From NCBI GenBank assembly GCA_014607495.2, contig CP053153.1, positions 62,001 to 126,000 on the forward strand: a stretch of DNA of 64,000 bases, given 5' to 3'. This document shows positions 55,798 through 64,000 of this stretch, piece by piece. A program made the translations under genes and the position numbers. How positions within the stretch are numbered: the first letter of the stretch is position 1; each line of letters opens with the position of its first letter. This DNA is from Carposina sasakii (taxonomy: Eukaryota; Arthropoda; Insecta; Lepidoptera; Carposinidae). The notes below the pieces were generated by a model, which was not told where the DNA came from, did no database searches, and worked only from the letters and a program-made list of their open reading frames with translations.

Positions 55798-56173
55798 ACA
55801 GGGTGTTTTTTTGTGGCCACCTTTAACGAAGGGTACGTATTCTATACATGAAATAAAGTAAGTTTATGCCAAAAAAAAAAATGCTGGGAATTTTTTTTTA
55901 ATTTTTTTAATTACTTGATCTGGCGAAATTTATAGTGTCTAGTGTTTATGTTAGTTTTTTTATAGACAGATATTAATTATTTTTCGTGAAAAAATCCTGC
56001 TACGCGTGTCTATGTGCATTTATGCAGAAAAACGCAGTCTATTTACTCAACTTTGGACCCTAATATTTTGGAAACCAGACACTTCCCAGGTATGCTTCCA
56101 TGGAGAAAAATGATCGTGATGATGAGGAGATTCCGTAGTTTTCGGGAACGTTGATGACCAAAAATCATCCTGT
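55798..56173. mobile_element. MITE, full-length member of the 19532-19822 family
   Basis: It runs from 'acagggtgtttttttgtggc' to 'tgatgaccaaaaatcatcct' + 'gt'. The interior has 'tgcagaaaaacgcagtctat', 'ggtatgcttccatggagaaa' and 'gagattccgtagttttcggg'. Confidence 0.8.
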
Positions 56174-56345
56174 ATAGTACGCTTTACGATTCTCTTTTAA
56201 TTGAAATAATTTCCCATTACTTTTGCTGTCCTTTAAAGCTCATTCTGTTACAAGTTTTACCAATATTTAAAAATTCAGACACCAATATTGCAAAAAAAAA
56301 ACTGTCGCACTTGTCTGAAATAGATTTCATAAATAAATCTGAGAC

Positions 56346-57426
56346 ATGGCCGCGGGGTTCCACCAAATACCTATTGCTAAAAACTCTATTGAGAAGATCG
56401 CTTTTATGACCCCTGACGGCCAATACGAGTTCTTGCGAATGCCTTTCGGACTATGTAACGCGCCTTCAGTCTATCAGTATATAAAGACAAAATTGCTCTC
56501 GTTTATACAGGGTGTAACAAAAAGGGTATGTTAAGCGAAAAGCTACGTAAATAGCCCACTGTAGAGAACCTATCCACAAAATTTGAGACTCAAAATCACA
56601 TGTTTATTTTTCCCGATAGTATGGAGAATATTTAAATATCTTAGGAATTTTCATACAATCTTGAAAAATAAACATGTGATTTTGAGTATTAGATATTACT
56701 GGTCAAATGAATGGGAAACGAAATAACCTCTATTTCTATTTTTTTGGCACACTTTCCAGGCTTATAACCGATCAAGATAAAAGTATGACCTCACTAGATT
56801 TAAAAAAAAAAGTTTTGTCAAGACTTCGGTATAACATCATGTAGTAGCAAAAGGTGCTAGTAGGGCAAAAGGTCAGGTAGTGATGAAAGTCATCAAAGAT
56901 AATATTATGTCAGTGGCGGAGCTTGATAAGCCGTGGTATAATTCTATCCGAGATTTACAACTTGCTATAAATTGTACAATTTCTAAAAGTACTGGCAAAA
57001 GTCCAATGGAGTTACTTTTCGGAGAACAAGCTTCTCCAAGTGGATGATGATGAACCTGTCGATGATCTTATATCTGTTAGAAATGCTTGTAAAGAAAGGA
57101 TGGACGAGCGACCTATTCAGGACAAAATCAGGTTTGATAAAGGTAAAGCTCAAATTAAACATTTTCAAGTGGAAAATTTTGTTTTAATGCGTATTCATGA
57201 CCGTCACACTATAAAATTAGGACGAAAATTCGAGGGTCCGATGGAAATTTTAGAAATTCTACCCAACGATCGTTATAAATTAAAACATATTAATTTACGC
57301 GGATGTTCTGAAAAGATCGCTAGCCATGACAGTTTAAGACCTGCTCCTAATGGACAAGCAGATCCATTCAATGATTGTGATGAATCTACCGTATGGGCGG
57401 ATGATTCTCTAAATGTAGAAAATTAA
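56346..57426 (+). pseudogene. Ty3/Gypsy-type LTR retrotransposon pol remnant
   Basis: 56346-56490 encodes a reverse transcriptase fragment 'AAGFHQIPIAKNSIEKIAF' ... 'FLRMPFGLCNAPSVYQ', typical of Ty3/Gypsy RT before the catalytic YxDD. A MITE interrupts it at 56506. After a deletion, 56886-57047 encodes the end of integrase ('LAINCTISKSTGKSPMELLFG'). A one-base shift near 57042 leads into 57040-57426, with 'FKGPMEIL'-like sequence ('FEGPMEILEILPNDRYKL'), the GPY/F-type C-terminal module. RNase H and the integrase core are missing. No envelope gene is visible. Inactive. Confidence 0.8.
56506..56686. mobile_element. Truncated copy of the 24138-24399 fold-back MITE
   Basis: It begins ACAGGGTGTAACAAAAAGGG and follows the left arm and loop, but stops at 'aacatgtgattttgagt', losing nearly all of the right arm. 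It sits inside the Gypsy RT fragment. Confidence 0.75.
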
Positions 57427-58710
57427 AATAATAAATATGACTTGTGAAATTATTTTTATCCCATTCCACAATTCCTTTCCCAACGCTGGCTGGCCACCAT
57501 GCGTTTCCTTTCCTGGTCTTGGAGGCTAGATCTCGATGAGTGATGCCTATGAGGGTTATGTTAGTGTGGCTAGATCCCAGGATGAGTGATGCCAAATATG
57601 CGTTATTTTGTATTATTTCTTGTATCATCATTTTGTATTAATGCAGATTCAGCGCAGAGAGCGCGCTGGATCAGTATGGCCGTATGGGCGGCGTGCTATG
57701 TTTTTATTATTAAAATAATCAAATTGGCTAAATTATTTATAATTTACCTTTCTATTTTTATATAATTAATACTTTAATACAATTTAAAAAGTATTTTATA
57801 TGTTTGCTAGTCTGTGACTACTTCCGTTTGGTTTAATTTATGTTTATGTAAATCAACCAAATAATTAATGGTAAAATATTTATTAATTTTTATAAAGATT
57901 TATTTTATTAATGTAATAATTTATAAACTGTTATTTTGAATTATGTAAATGTATCGCTATTTATTTTATAACAAGCTGTTTCCGGTTCGGTTTTATTTAA
58001 AAATATGCAAGTTTATATTATTTAAATAAATTGTAAAATCCTCATTTATTTTACTATGAATTAAAAAATATTTTTAATTATAATAGTAATTATTTTAAAA
58101 ATTTAATTATTATAAGTTGGTCGTTTGACTGTCGATAAAGTGTGACAAATAGAGATGACGGTAGTGGGGTTGTTTATCAAATGTTAGTATTTAAGTTCGC
58201 GTGCATTTATTCAAAGACACAATTGTACTTCAATTATCATAGAAGTTACTCTGCCTGTTAATCTGTTACTCTGCAAGTTACTGTTACTCTGCTCAAATAA
58301 TAAATAATTGATTTGGATTTTTAATCGTTTCCTTCGTACCTTCAACTATGGACAATAATGAGCGTGACATGGGAACAACGCCGACAGGAACAACGCCGAC
58401 ATATACATAAAAATACAACAGGTTATATGTCTATAAGCCATTGACAAGTTTTCACATATAGCAACTATTACAAAAACACATTTAAGGAAAAGATTGGAGT
58501 TAAATTACAACTAAACTAAAAAATGGTTAGTTGTAGGTTGGGGAAAGGAATTTATTGTAAAAAAGCTTTTTAATAGTTATTGGCTTAGCATTAAAGAGAT
58601 CAATTTCCGATGAGTCTTCTAGTAACTTATTGAACTTGTTCGTTGTTCGACAGAAAAAGGAATTTTGGCGGTAATTTGTGTGGTGCTCCGGAACAACGAG
58701 CAATGCCATG
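57427..58710. other. AT-rich region after Gypsy pol; possible LTR remnant
   Basis: The region directly follows the integrase end, where a 3' LTR would be expected. Features consistent with that are 'ttactctgcctgttaatctg' repeats near 58250 and 'aataaataattg' near 58300. I could not find a matching 5' LTR or clear TG...CA ends, so this is tentative. No gene. Confidence 0.3.
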
Positions 58711-58723
58711 GGGTGCCAAGTTC

Positions 58724-59000
58724 GGCTCAATTTACACCGCCGCGGAATGGAACGGAAGCGACTTTTGGCTACGTAATCGTATATAGCATAATGAACTTTA
58801 TATCAATGGTGTAGCACACAAATTAAATACGAGCTAAAGAATTGTCCGCGGAATCCTCGCGCATTCTTGAGAATTCTCCTGCTGATTTGACGTATCGGAA
58901 TTTGGAAATTGACGTTGATGATATAAAGTTCATTATGCTATATACGATATTGTTGCAAAAAGTCGCTTCCGTTCCATTCCGCGGCGGTGTAAATTGAGCC
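58724..59000. mobile_element. Fold-back MITE in the left arm, 3 bp TTC flanks
   Basis: The left arm 'ggctcaatttacaccgccgc' + 'ggaatggaacggaagcgac' and the right arm 'cgcttccgttccattccgcg' + 'gcggtgtaaattgagcc' pair over about 85 bp with few mismatches. TTC flanks both sides (58721-58723, 59001-59003), and the uninterrupted site is preserved in the other arm of the outer element at 61250-61262. Confidence 0.8.
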
Positions 59001-59576
59001 TTCAATGGTCAGTCCTGAAATGTAGGTACATACCTACTACATAACAACATAAAATATAATTTCTTCTTATAACTTAGGATAATATATTGTAGCCTAAGGT
59101 CTGATTTGACTAGTTTTTATATACGAATTATATTATAGCCTTCGTAAGCTCTAAAACTTATTTCTATTAAATCCTGTCGGTTATTATTTTATTATTCCGC
59201 AAATTTTTCTCTTCCATGACTATTTAATAGTAAGTAAGTACTTAACCCTTATGTGAGTGACGAGGTACCCGGGTACCTTTAGCATTTTCAAATTTAACGA
59301 AAAGTATGTTTTACGCTTTGTAGGTAGCTGTGATTTCCTGAGAGCTCTTAACTATTTATAAATTATATATTTTTTAATGTTTTGACCCAGTCAACTATTT
59401 ACAATATTTTGTGGAAACTAAAACATATTTTAAACTCACAATAGAGTGACAAGGTACCCGGGTACCTCTCTGTGTTTTGTATGATAATGAAAAAAGTATT
59501 TACAATTTCATACAAAAATGAAATAATAAACATTTACTATGATGTTTTATTTCTATAAAAATTACAAATTCTTTGT

Positions 59577-60290
59577 TTATGCAGAATCAGTACAGCTCTC
59601 GAAGCAGGTGTTACATGTTGGACGAGTTACTGCATGTTCATCACAAACTGGTTTTCTACAGTTAGTGCAAGCTTTTCGGGTTTTTCTTTGCTTGCATTTA
59701 AGTTCTCTGCATATGTAGCAACTTCCGACGACTGCAACACGCCCTGTAGAATCTCGTCTAGTCTGACTTATAGAAGTTGTAGATCTAGAAGGAATCGAAA
59801 GCCTTAGTTTTTGGCCAAGCACGTCCTGCATTGTAGATCTAACATGTAATTTTGATGTCACAATGGAATTTTTTGATCTTTCTTCTATATTTTTACCACA
59901 CAGTTGTAGACTCAATGATTTCAAAAACTTTCGACGTCTGTCACTCGAGACAATTTGTGGGTTATGTTCCATGTAAATGATATATGCTGCCAAAGCTGCA
60001 ATGTCAATTATATTGTAAAAAAGTGCTAAAGGCCACCGATTCGTTCTGCGTTTTATGGTGTATTCTGCTAACAGCTTATCCATATTGTCCACTCCACTTT
60101 TGGTTTTATTATAATATAAAATTATTTCTGGCTTGGCAGTTTCCTTATTACTTTCAATAACTGGTGACATGTGCATTGATGACAACATCATTACTGCTTT
60201 ATTCTTTTTGGGTACATAGGAGCACAAAGTTGCTTCTTTGCTAAAGGCGAAGTTAGAAGAATAAATCACCCTCTCCTTGTATGCTTGCAT
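59577..60290 (-). pseudogene. piggyBac transposase, C-terminal part
   Basis: 237 codons. It contains 'YNKTKSGVDNMDKLLAEYTI', the piggyBac block that includes the last catalytic Asp region, then 'RRTNRWPLALFYNIIDIAAL'. The C-terminus is a cysteine-rich domain (CYIC, CKQ, CTNC, CDEH, CNTC) that in piggyBac proteins binds the element ends. It ends close to the left terminus of the element. It lacks the N-terminal and first catalytic parts, and is separated from 60358-60807 by a deletion and frame change, so no working transposase is made from this copy. Confidence 0.88.
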
Positions 60291-60357
60291 ATTTGGAGGA
60301 AGAAACCGTTTATTTTTTTCTTACCGTTCCAACTAGTATCATGCATGTTCCACGAAT

Positions 60358-60807
60358 TCAATGAATGAGCCAGTTGAAGAGACGTAAAAAAATTATTTCA
60401 TTGGACAATATATTTTTGAATATTTCCATTTCATTGTAAAGTTTACTGAAAGATGTAGCCCCGCCCCGTTGACGAATAATGTTACGACTACTAGTTTGTT
60501 TTCTGGGAAATGGATCAGACAGCCACCGCGTTCCATCTTTTGCTATAAAAATATTTTCAAACGATTCCTCTTCAAAACTCGCATCGGAATCGTAAGAATC
60601 GATCTCATTTTCGACTTCAGCTTCTGGCTCAACATCCGAAATTTCCAATCCACTCTCTTGAACCAAAGGATTATAATCGTGTTCACTATCAGAAGTAACA
60701 AACTCACCTTCGTCACTGGAAGATTTTGCTAATATTTCTTGTATTTCTGTTGAATTATATCTTCGAACACGTGATCTTTGTTTAGAAGTACTCACTCCAA
60801 TATTCAT
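60358..60807 (-). pseudogene. piggyBac transposase, N-terminal part
   Basis: 149 codons from an ATG at 60807. Acidic and Ser-rich ('SSSDEGEFVTSDSEHDYNPL'), then 'GTRWLSDPFPRKQTSSRNII', the usual start of the piggyBac core. It ends in unrelated residues at the deletion junction. The region that would contain the first catalytic Asp residues is missing between 60358 and 60290. Confidence 0.8.
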
Positions 60808-61268
60808 AATGAAATAATTATAGACTCACAAAATAGAAGTAAACTCGTACAATACGAACACAGTAAACAGTCAAGTGTCAATATCAAGCACGGTGCATTG
60901 AATGGATTCGTGTTTCTTGCGCGCCGATAACCATATCCCGCACTCCACCCCTCCCCCGCTTTAATCGCCACAGATCGTCAACTGTTTAGCTTAACTAAAA
61001 TAATAATATTCAAAATATGGGTAACGTTAAAACAGACCTTTATTGTTTACATTACGTCTAAACTGTATGAAGGTACCTGGGTACCTCGTCACTCTAATAA
61101 AGGTGTTTTATTTGTCACTCACATAAGGGTTAATAATAATTCGAATATAAGAACTAGCCAAATCAGACCTCAGGCTACAATATATTATCCAAAGTATGTA
61201 ATAAAAAGAAATTATATTTTATGTTGTTATAAATACATTTTCAGGACTGACTATTGAACTTGGCACCC

Positions 61269-61569
61269 ATTTAGATATCACTTCTTTTGTCTTTGGCTCT
61301 CATTTTCACATTTATGTTTTTGATGAGATACCTTCTTCATAAGTAAGTAGTAAGAAAGGTACTTTGGGTATTTTATTCGAACCCACCAACGTAAGAAAAA
61401 TATGCTATTTAAATAAACACAGAAAAAAACACAGTAACATTTAATTCAAACAATATTTTTTATTATTAGGATTAGCTCAGTAAGTAAACTTTGTTACAAC
61501 ATCAATAAAATATAATAATTTATGAGTAACCGAATAAGGCATGTACCTAAGTTATTTGTTAGTGGGGTA
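61269..61569. other. Non-coding stretch, nothing recognised
   Basis: AT-rich. No gene or repeat was recognised. Confidence 0.4.
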
Positions 61570-61916
61570 TAAAGATATCTATACATATAATAAAAATGTA
61601 ACGGATCGCTGTCTGTACATGGAAGACATATGAGAAAAAATATTATTGGAGTCCTTTATCAACACAATAGTACCCAAAACAATGATTTTTGCAATTTTTG
61701 TCTGTTTGTCGGTTTGTCTGTTTGTCTGTGCGTTTGTGCACTCTAATCTCAGAAACGGCTGAACCGATTTCGATGCAGTTTTCAGGAATATATTGTGACA
61801 GGTCCCACTTAACATATAGGCTACTTTTTATCCCAGGAAAATGTTTTTATCCCGGATAATTTCGACATTTTGTTTTTTCTGTAGTCCACGCGGACGGAGT
61901 CGCGGGCGTCCACTAG
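61570..61916 (+). mobile_element. Mini-Helitron (Lep1-like), full length
   Basis: It starts TCTATACATATAATAAAAAT after an A and ends 'gcggacggagtcgcgggcgt' + 'ccactag' before a T, the AT insertion-site preference of Helitrons. The body is the inverse of 16791-17095. The minus-strand open frame across it is not a gene. Confidence 0.8.
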
Positions 61917-63209
61917 TTTATAATAAAATTAAACAACAAATTAACATTGCAGGTAGACATGGATTTGTACCATAGGTAATTATTTTATCAAACAACTTTT
62001 GTGCATAATTTAAATAGGTAAGTGATGTAGTATGATTATCCGTCTATTTACTAGATTTACTTAATTTAATAGGTAGGTAGAACCGAACAGAAGTGTAACG
62101 GTTTATACATTAGTAATGGTACCTAGGTACCTAAGTGTATCACAATAAGAATAATCCAGTGTCTTATTCTAACCTTAATAAATAAACATAATGGCACACG
62201 TAGCTGGAGTATATCTATTTAGTTAGACCTAGGTAAATAAAATAAGCAAGTACATAACCCACTTTGTAGGTTTTATTCGGTTTAAGATCTGTTTAAAAAT
62301 AAATAATAAATATATAACCTAAAAATAGTATAATACCCCAGTTCCTCGAAGGTATGCCAATGCTTTTGTACCCCACAATGGCGTCCATAGAACAATTAAA
62401 AACCGCGATCAACAGTTGACTAGCGTTCGAGAAACCGGAGCGCGGTTAATATGTGGATTTAATATTTTTACATGGGATATAGTAAAAAAAAACTATGACT
62501 ATAGCAACACTGCTAAAAGTGCAAATTGTATATAAAATAAATTACTTACAAAAGCTAAAACTAAAAAACAAGACTTGAGATATTGGTAGACCCCATGACT
62601 TGATAATATATTTGTGACATTAGATTAGTATTATAAGTAGTTTAAAAACTTTGTTTAAAGTAAGTACATGATCCTTACACTTTCTCTACCTCAAAGAGTG
62701 CTAAGTACGTAGGTAGGTAGGTACAGGTAGGTACTTGGTCATTTAGCAAAGTCTTTAAGTCGTAGGTACTCATTTATTTCATTATTGACTAACTGATAAA
62801 GCTTTACTGAGATTAAACCTATGTTAAAAGATACCTACAATAAATGACAGTACTCGAGTTGAACCTACCTCTACGATCTATACATATATAGGTACTTATA
62901 TCTATATTATTATAGCCTCTGCATTGGAACTTTTAATACAATCTGAGATAAAGTAAAGTAGTAGGCAGCGGTTTACTTAATTCGCAGTAAATAGACTAGT
63001 CTAAGTCTCACTACCGCCATCTACCGGAACCGACTCGCGAGACTAGCACAGATGTCGAGTACCAAAGCGTTCGGCTACACGGCGCATTCCTCGTGTCCGT
63101 CAAATTAACAATGCAAAAATGTTGCACTTCTATTGGCGCTAAGATTATATAACATAATTTCCTATTTTATGAAAACGTCACGTTGACTGGAGCGGCCGAC
63201 TTGTCGTCG
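61917..63209. other. About 1.3 kb AT-rich intergenic DNA downstream of the debranching enzyme gene
   Basis: No gene or element was recognised. (GGTA)n-like microsatellite at about 62707-62737. GC content rises sharply near 63180. I found no clear AATAAA on the minus strand close to 63210. Confidence 0.5.
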
Positions 63210-63875
63210 TCAGGCCAAGCCCAGGAAGTAAAACGTGAGGAATGCGAGCGCGTAGCCGAGCGCCGAACATCCCGCCAACACGCGCAGCGTCGAGCGCACG
63301 TCCTCGCCCGCGGCAGCCAGGGCGCGCGGCCCGGGCGCCGCGTACACCGCCGAGTAGTGCGCAGACGCCGACTCCGAGTCCTCCGAGCCCGAGCCCGAGT
63401 CGCGCGCGAACCGCGGCACCGCACCCGCGCGAAGCGAGCGCAACGAACCGCGACGCCCGCCGCCCGCGCCGCGCCCCCCGGCCGCCACCGCGCCGCCGCC
63501 GCCGCCCGCGCCGCGCCCCCCGGCCGCCACCGCGCCGCCGCCGCCGCCCGCGCGCCGCCGGTCGAACTGCAGCGCGCGCAGCGGGTACTCGCGCGCCTCC
63601 GCCGCCTCCAGCCCGGCGTCCGCGTCGTCCGCGCACGCGAACACGCGCGGCGCGTCCCGCCGCAGCCGCCGAGCGCCAGAGCCGCGTGCCGCCAGCCCGG
63701 GCGCCGGCCGCGGCGCGCGCAGCGGCACGTGATGCGCCACGCGCGCGCCCGGCCGCGCCGCCCGCCAGCGCGCGCTCAGCGGTAGGCCGTAGCGGAAGTA
63801 GCGGTCGCTGTACACGACGGTCGCCAGCGGCGGCGCGCGCGGGCGCAGCAGGCGGCGCAGGCGGCGCGCGCGCGG
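63210..63875 (-). CDS. Possible 221-codon C-terminal extension (or last exon of another gene) with a terminal membrane segment
   Basis: The frame is open from the codon after the debranching-enzyme TGA (63876-63878) to a TGA at 63210-63212, in the same phase. It has no ATG, so it needs readthrough, splicing or another upstream exon. It contains 'VVYSDRYFRYGLPLSARW', 'EYPLRALQFDRR', two copies of a 14-residue Gly/Ala unit (GGGGGAVAAGGRGA), an acidic Ser patch 'SGSGSEDSESASAHYSAVY', and a C-terminal hydrophobic run 'VLAGCSALGYALAFLTFYFL'. Third codon positions in the final 36 codons are mostly G or C while second positions are mixed, as in coding DNA. Other frames here are also open because of high GC, so length alone is weak. 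I do not recognise the family. Confidence 0.35.
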   Translation of the reverse strand, partial: PRARRLRRLLRPRAPPLATVVYSDRYFRYGLPLSARWRAARPGARVAHHVPLRAPRPAPGLAARGSGARRLRRDAPRVFACADDADAGLEAAEAREYPLRALQFDRRRAGGGGGAVAAGGRGAGGGGGAVAAGGRGAGGGRRGSLRSLRAGAVPRFARDSGSGSEDSESASAHYSAVYAAPGPRALAAAGEDVRSTLRVLAGCSALGYALAFLTFYFLGLA

Positions 63876-64000
63876 TCAGTCGGAGAGCGGGCGCGCGCGC
63901 CGCGCCTCTGCCAGCGCATGCAGCGCCTCGAGTGCGCTGCCCGAGCTCCACGCCTGCGTGCCGCACGAGTCGCGGCACGGCGCGCCGCCCGCGTCCGTTA
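63876..64000 (-). CDS. AGL: Glycogen debranching enzyme, C-terminal end (partial)
   Basis: The last 40 codons and stop of a gene that continues beyond the right edge. The sequence 'CRDSCGTQAWSSGSALEALH' matches the family's conserved C-terminus (pattern LT-x-G-C-xx-SC-x-TQAWS...LE-x-LY). In this enzyme a transferase domain and an amylo-1,6-glucosidase domain remove glycogen branches in the cytosol; the visible end belongs to the glucosidase half. After the usual end it adds 'ALAEARRARPLSD' before TGA. All codons are GC-ending, unlike the AT-rich DNA to the left. The stop is followed by C, the leakiest context for TGA. Confidence 0.85.
   Translation of the reverse strand, partial: TDAGGAPCRDSCGTQAWSSGSALEALHALAEARRARPLSD

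Larger units (their letters stand above)
59246..61129 (-). mobile_element. piggyBac-like element with TTAA target duplication
   Basis: TTAA flanks lie at 59242-59245 and 61130-61133. Ends are CCCTTATGTGAGTGAC and its exact inverse GTCACTCACATAAGGG. Subterminal 'gtgacgaggtacccgggtac' + 'c' occurs at the left end, again (with AAGG) at about 59447-59468, and inverted near the right end at 61072-61094. The transposase is on the minus strand and internally deleted. Confidence 0.9.
58711..61268. mobile_element. Palindromic element carrying nested MITE and piggyBac
   Basis: The left arm starts 'gggtgccaagttc' (58711) and, after the nested MITE, continues 'aatggtcagtcctgaaa', 'acaacataaaatataatttc', 'ggataatatattgtagccta', 'ggtctgatttgactag'. 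The right arm (61134-61268) is the inverse, ending 'gactattgaacttggcaccc'. Arms are about 135 bp. Target duplication is not clear. Confidence 0.7.

Noticed and set aside
56346..57426. Endogenous retrovirus with envelope
   Set aside because: Only Ty3/Gypsy RT and integrase fragments are present; the sequence after integrase has no open frame for an envelope.
63167..63978. 266-codon minus-strand frame and 200-codon plus-strand frame in the GC-rich right end
   Set aside because: Translations are almost only Ala/Arg/Gly/Pro. The debranching-enzyme motif lies in a different minus-strand frame, so these are composition artefacts.

Overview
The window comes from an insect, almost certainly a moth or butterfly (Lepidoptera). 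It carries long perfect (CCTAA)n/(TTAGG)n telomeric arrays with R1-clade LINEs of the telomere-specific SART/TRAS type inserted in them, Lep1-like mini-Helitrons ending in CTAG, tRNA-derived SINEs, and the dispersed 'cagtccactgctggacgtaggcc' and 'ttacgccgacccca' repeats known from Lepidoptera. Most of it is AT-rich non-coding DNA. The only piece of a host gene I recognise is at the right edge.

Layout. Positions 1-31978 are gene-poor, repeat-rich DNA: SINE copies, mini-Helitrons, short transposons with ACAGGGTG-type ends, a nested hAT pair with target-site duplications at 22200-23328, a 0.78 kb composite repeat present twice, and a decayed CR1/Jockey-like LINE (minus strand, 28440-31978) that runs into an assembly gap of exactly 500 N (31979-32478). 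Positions 32479-52789 are a telomeric-repeat island. Two SART-like LINEs lie on the minus strand. Element A has an intact ORF1 and a frameshifted ORF2 cut by the gap. Element B has a 5'-truncated ORF1 and an intact 1051-codon ORF2. Two nearly identical 4.8 kb elements follow on the plus strand. Each has a 2.1 kb structured leader, one Gag-like ORF with three zinc knuckles, a 1.2 kb AT-rich 3' UTR and poly(A), and is bounded by CCTAA repeats on both sides. Neither has an endonuclease/reverse transcriptase ORF. Positions 52790-61916 hold a decayed RTE LINE with a second LINE inserted in it, a Ty3/Gypsy pol remnant, an internally deleted piggyBac element nested in a palindromic element, and a mini-Helitron. 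Positions 61917-63209 are AT-rich with no recognised gene. The minus-strand block at 63210-64000 is very GC-rich: it holds the last 40 codons of a glycogen debranching enzyme, followed in the same frame after a TGA by about 221 open codons ending in a hydrophobic segment.

How the parts may work together. In known lepidopteran telomeres, SART and TRAS endonucleases cut the telomeric repeat and insert in opposite orientations. Here the minus-strand elements read (TTAGG)n-element-poly(A)-(TTAGG)n and the plus-strand elements read (CCTAA)n-element-poly(A)-(CCTAA)n. The plus-strand elements supply a Gag but no enzyme, so they would need reverse transcriptase and endonuclease in trans. That is the division of labour known for Drosophila HeT-A (gag only), and it is the most novel feature here. 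Because the plus strand reads CCTAA throughout, the array is oriented like a left chromosome end, with the chromosome body (debranching enzyme side) to the right. The 32 kb left of the gap is therefore either mis-scaffolded or marks an interstitial telomere array.
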